Assembly: GCA_035543455.1 (NCBI GenBank)
Contig: DATKKE010000058.1
Coordinates: forward strand, 1-64,000
DNA: 64,000 nt
Reading direction: 5' to 3'
Origin: CAIKOD01 sp035543455
GTDB lineage: Archaea > Halobacteriota > Methanomicrobia > Methanomicrobiales > Methanospirillaceae
Made by a program: the position numbers and the translations under genes. Below the pieces are notes generated by a model. The model made no database searches, had not been told where the DNA came from, and saw only the letters and a program-made list of their open reading frames with translations. This document shows positions 61,724-64,000 of this stretch, one piece after another (position 1 is the stretch's first letter; each line of letters opens with the position of its first letter).

Positions 61724-62089
61724 ATGGCCCGGATTTTGTTGATCGACGATGCTGAATATGCCAACGATCTTATGCAACTGATCCTCGTGGCAGGGGGGCA
61801 TGAGATTGTGGGGAAGGCTCGCGATGGTTATGAAGGGATAGAAAAATACAGGCAGTTGAACCCCGACCTCGTCATCCTCGACGTCATTATGCCCCGGATG
61901 GGTGGGATGGAATGCCTCAATACGATCAGGCACATTAACCCCGAGGCAAAAATTCTTGTCGTATCCGCAGACGGACAGGAAGAACACATCAAAAGGCTTG
62001 TCAGGGAAGGGGCAATGGGATATATCATAAAGCCCTACAAAAAAGACGTAGTCCTCGCTGAAATACAAACGATCATGGGTGGCCCCTGA
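61724..62089 (+). CDS. CheY-like response regulator
   Basis: 121 residues, a single receiver domain: ARILLIDDAEYANDLM with the acidic pocket, acceptor Asp53 in LVILDVIMPRMGGME, VVSADG and YIIKPYKK with the conserved Lys. An alternative ATG lies four codons upstream. No kinase is adjacent. It may serve chemotaxis or another two-component path. Confidence 0.94.
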   Translation: MARILLIDDAEYANDLMQLILVAGGHEIVGKARDGYEGIEKYRQLNPDLVILDVIMPRMGGMECLNTIRHINPEAKILVVSADGQEEHIKRLVREGAMGYIIKPYKKDVVLAEIQTIMGGP

Positions 62090-62140
62090 TCAAACGGAAT
62101 ATTAAAATTCAGACCTGGAGGCCTGATTTTTTCACCCACA

Positions 62141-62148
62141 CATATTTA
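62141..62148 (+). promoter_or_regulatory. TATA box of the 63-residue gene
   Basis: CATATTTAT at 62141-62149 would place initiation near 62172, a few bases before the ATG at 62175. This supports a leaderless start and argues against the ATG at 62148, which overlaps the TATA box. Confidence 0.4.
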
Positions 62149-62174
62149 TGAGTACTCCCGGTTATTCTCATAAT

Positions 62175-62366
62175 ATGAAACTTATTGTCGTGGGTAACCT
62201 GGGCGAGAGAGAGCTCCTCAAGGGGCCTTTATATATGAAAACAGGAAATGACGGACAGATTGTTCTCGGCAAAGACCTTGCTACAAAGGACGTGCTTGTT
62301 CTCGTCTTGAAACCGGTCCCCGAGGATAAAACAGACTATTCCGGGGAAGAAATAAAGGAAGCCTGA
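62175..62366 (+). CDS. Small conserved-looking protein (63 residues)
   Basis: The product starts MKLIVVGNLGERELLKGPLY, continues with a KTGNDGQIVLGKDLATKDV segment and VLVLVLKP, and ends in an acidic tail. The alternating strands suggest a small beta fold, perhaps SpoVT/AbrB-like, but no family is assigned. I use the ATG nearest the predicted initiation point. Confidence 0.55.
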   Translation: MKLIVVGNLGERELLKGPLYMKTGNDGQIVLGKDLATKDVLVLVLKPVPEDKTDYSGEEIKEA

Positions 62367-62511
62367 ACAACCGGAAATAACAGCTTCGATCGTCGATGAA
62401 GAGACCAATTCATTCTCAATCGTTCCTGGCCGGTCCGGATGCGAATGATTCGTGGGGCAGAGAGTTGGCAGGGATCGGCAACTGTTGTAAAGCATCCTGA
62501 CGGGTTTGCAC

Positions 62512-63147
62512 ATGACTGAAACAATAATAGCCGTTTCCCGGCTTAAAATTGAATTTCCTTACGATTATGAACTAATCAGTGAAACAATCAGCAGGATCAG
62601 GAAGGCGGGGAGCAGGGGGGAACTTGGAAAAATTATTGCTGCAGAAGTGCAGGCCTACTCTGTTCCCGATCTCCAGGTAATCGGCGGAAGACTGAACAAT
62701 GAGATCGCAAAAATACCGAATCCATACCGGGATGCGGTCAGGCCCTATTTTATCAGCCAGATCTTCGGGATGCACCACGAGCTCCTCCTGATGAACCGGA
62801 CCGGGAAGTTCGATACGATGAACGGACCGGTCAGCGACAGGGAGACCTTTCAGAAATTTTGTGACACTGTTCCTGAAGGGTGTTTTTCGTGGGATGAATC
62901 AGGTGTAAGAAACCCGTTTTTCCGTCGTCCGAGAAACAGGCTTTTCTACTACCTGATCGCTGCATTCACCATGTTTGTCCTCGAAAAACCCGGTCACCCG
63001 GTCGGAATGCCGTTTCCCGGGGGATTCAGGGTAGAATTGAAAGGGGATACATACTATTGCCTGATCAGGGACAAGGAGAAAGAGGTCTTCTATTCCATAT
63101 GTAATTTCTGCCCGGCGGTGCAGAGCGAAGAATCACCGGCTTCGTAA
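62512..63147 (+). CDS. DUF2115 (UPF0305) family protein
   Basis: 211 residues. DUF2115 proteins occur almost only in methanogens; typical blocks here are MTETIIAVSRLKIEFPYDYE, NPYRDAVRPYFISQIFGMHH and a Cys-containing C-terminus (YCLIRDKEKEVFYSICNFCP). The two late cysteines could bind a metal, but this is inference. No role is known. The ATG is preferred to a TTG two codons upstream. Confidence 0.88.
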   Translation: MTETIIAVSRLKIEFPYDYELISETISRIRKAGSRGELGKIIAAEVQAYSVPDLQVIGGRLNNEIAKIPNPYRDAVRPYFISQIFGMHHELLLMNRTGKFDTMNGPVSDRETFQKFCDTVPEGCFSWDESGVRNPFFRRPRNRLFYYLIAAFTMFVLEKPGHPVGMPFPGGFRVELKGDTYYCLIRDKEKEVFYSICNFCPAVQSEESPAS

Positions 63148-63314
63148 ATCCGATCGGCACGTAAAGAAAATCTCTCTAAATTATTTCTCCTTTTGTGATA
63201 TAACCCCGTGGTTAATATAATGAAATTGAGGGATCGAAGGTGATTTGATTAAATACCTTCAGGTGAAATAGTTGAAGTAGCTGATCCAACCAGCTGACGT
63301 GGAGTATATCAATT

Positions 63315-64000
63315 ATGACATCGTGCAGAACCTTATCGGGTATCATCGTCGCTCTTGTGCTGCTCATCGCCTGCACAGGATTCGTCCTTGCCGACCCCGG
63401 TGTTAATGCAACCCCTGAAGTGGCGGGAATCACCACTTCTACAAGTATCGACTGCATCGGTACCGTTACCGAGTCGGATTCCCTGGCCATGACCATAACA
63501 AATACCGGTGCGGTCAATAGCCCACCGCTCGCCACGGGCCAGGTCCAGTATACCGCGGGATATAATGACAACCTGATGGCTGTCAACGGGAAGACAACCT
63601 TTGTCAAATCGATGCAGATCTCGACAGCGAACACAATTGCTGATCAGAGCAACATAAAAGCAACCACCAACCTCCAGTTCATCGGAATAGACGGCGGGCG
63701 TGCAACCCGTGATGAAGATCTCCTGATTGACGGGACTGGACAGGCGACCAGTACTGCGGGCAGCATTCTCTGTCCGTTTGCGTCCTCGACTTCGGATGTG
63801 ATACCGGCGTTCTGTAACATCGTGCAGGCAGGCAGTTCGATCGATACAACCCTGACATCGGTCGTGACCAGTGCGAATACGCGGTTCATCGGAACCGACG
63901 CAACATTCCCGGTCGTGCTGAATTACAACATTGCTGCGAAGGGAATAACGCTCAGTGACGGCACGTCCTCGCCGATGATCGGATCGGTGTCGGCCTACAT
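63315..64000 (+). CDS. Secreted surface protein, N-terminal part only
   Basis: The frame stays open to the window end. It starts MTSCRTLSGIIVALVLLIAC with TGFVLA next, a signal peptide (cleavage likely after VLA). The mature part is Thr/Ser/Asn-rich with few charges and repeated short strands (SLAMTITNTGAVNS, NTIADQSNIKATTN), the texture of large beta-helical or adhesin-type archaeal surface proteins. The full length is unknown. Confidence 0.8.
   Translation, partial: MTSCRTLSGIIVALVLLIACTGFVLADPGVNATPEVAGITTSTSIDCIGTVTESDSLAMTITNTGAVNSPPLATGQVQYTAGYNDNLMAVNGKTTFVKSMQISTANTIADQSNIKATTNLQFIGIDGGRATRDEDLLIDGTGQATSTAGSILCPFASSTSDVIPAFCNIVQAGSSIDTTLTSVVTSANTRFIGTDATFPVVLNYNIAAKGITLSDGTSSPMIGSVSAY

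Overview
The window looks like a chromosome segment from a methanogenic euryarchaeon, most likely of the Methanomicrobiales type. Support: transcription factor E, the archaeal tRNA C56 2'-O-methyltransferase, an archaeal-type AlaRS, the COG1900/NIL-ferredoxin homocysteine system of methanogens, an anaerobic (CbiT/L/F/G/H/C/D/E) corrinoid route, superoxide reductase and rubrerythrin, TATA-box promoters with leaderless or GGAGGTG/GGTGAT-led starts, and many surface proteins with a C-terminal membrane anchor. The taxon is an inference; no rRNA is present.

Layout. (1) 0-12.7 kb is rich in genome maintenance: mutS-mutL (bacterial type), a MutY-like glycosylase without Fe-S cysteines, superoxide reductase, and a complete minus-strand NHEJ operon (primase-polymerase, Ku, ligase fused to a 3'-phosphoesterase). 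Small membrane and lipoproteins fill the gaps. (2) 12.8-24.7 kb is one long minus-strand tetrapyrrole block: sirC-hemA-hemB-hemL-hemC-cobA followed by cbiT-L-F-G-H-C-D-E. It runs from glutamyl-tRNA to uroporphyrinogen III/precorrin-2 and on to cobyrinate, the route that feeds cobalamin, F430 and siroheme. hemD and the cobalt chelatase are not here. (3) 24.8-34.4 kb holds tRNA-Gly(GCC), membrane proteins, a 28-residue Lys/Ala-rich peptide, hisH, a surface protein, a membrane-bound winged-helix regulator coupled to alaS, a SWIM protein and a Nif3-like protein. (4) 34.4-38.6 kb holds the homocysteine genes (COG1900 with CBS, NIL-ferredoxin) and UPF0280 flanking an unusual 2H-phosphoesterase/metallophosphoesterase fusion. 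(5) 39.0-42.0 kb is a tightly overlapping operon: unknown protein, trm56, ATP-grasp, tfe, HD-domain protein. (6) 42.0-49.4 kb holds a FilR1-type regulator, a UbiA prenyltransferase, two signalling receivers, a metallo-beta-lactamase fold enzyme, an ACT regulator, tRNA-Leu(GAG), a TPR protein and rubrerythrin. (7) 49.6-64 kb is mainly envelope and transport: a CARDB-like surface protein with an ABC-2 exporter, a six-repeat PEGA protein, a chagasin-family protease inhibitor, a TraB protein, a rubredoxin-fused glutamate synthase, a second ABC-2 exporter, a CheY protein, DUF2115, and a surface protein cut by the window end.

No CRISPR array, insertion sequence, prophage or rRNA was seen. The best leads outside the standard gene list are the NHEJ operon and its domain order, the tiny Lys/Ala peptide with a strong promoter, a 32-codon ORF wedged between hemC and cobA, the 2H-MPE fusion, and a dispersed GC-hairpin extragenic element present in two long copies and one short one. 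No wholly new defence or mobile system stands out.
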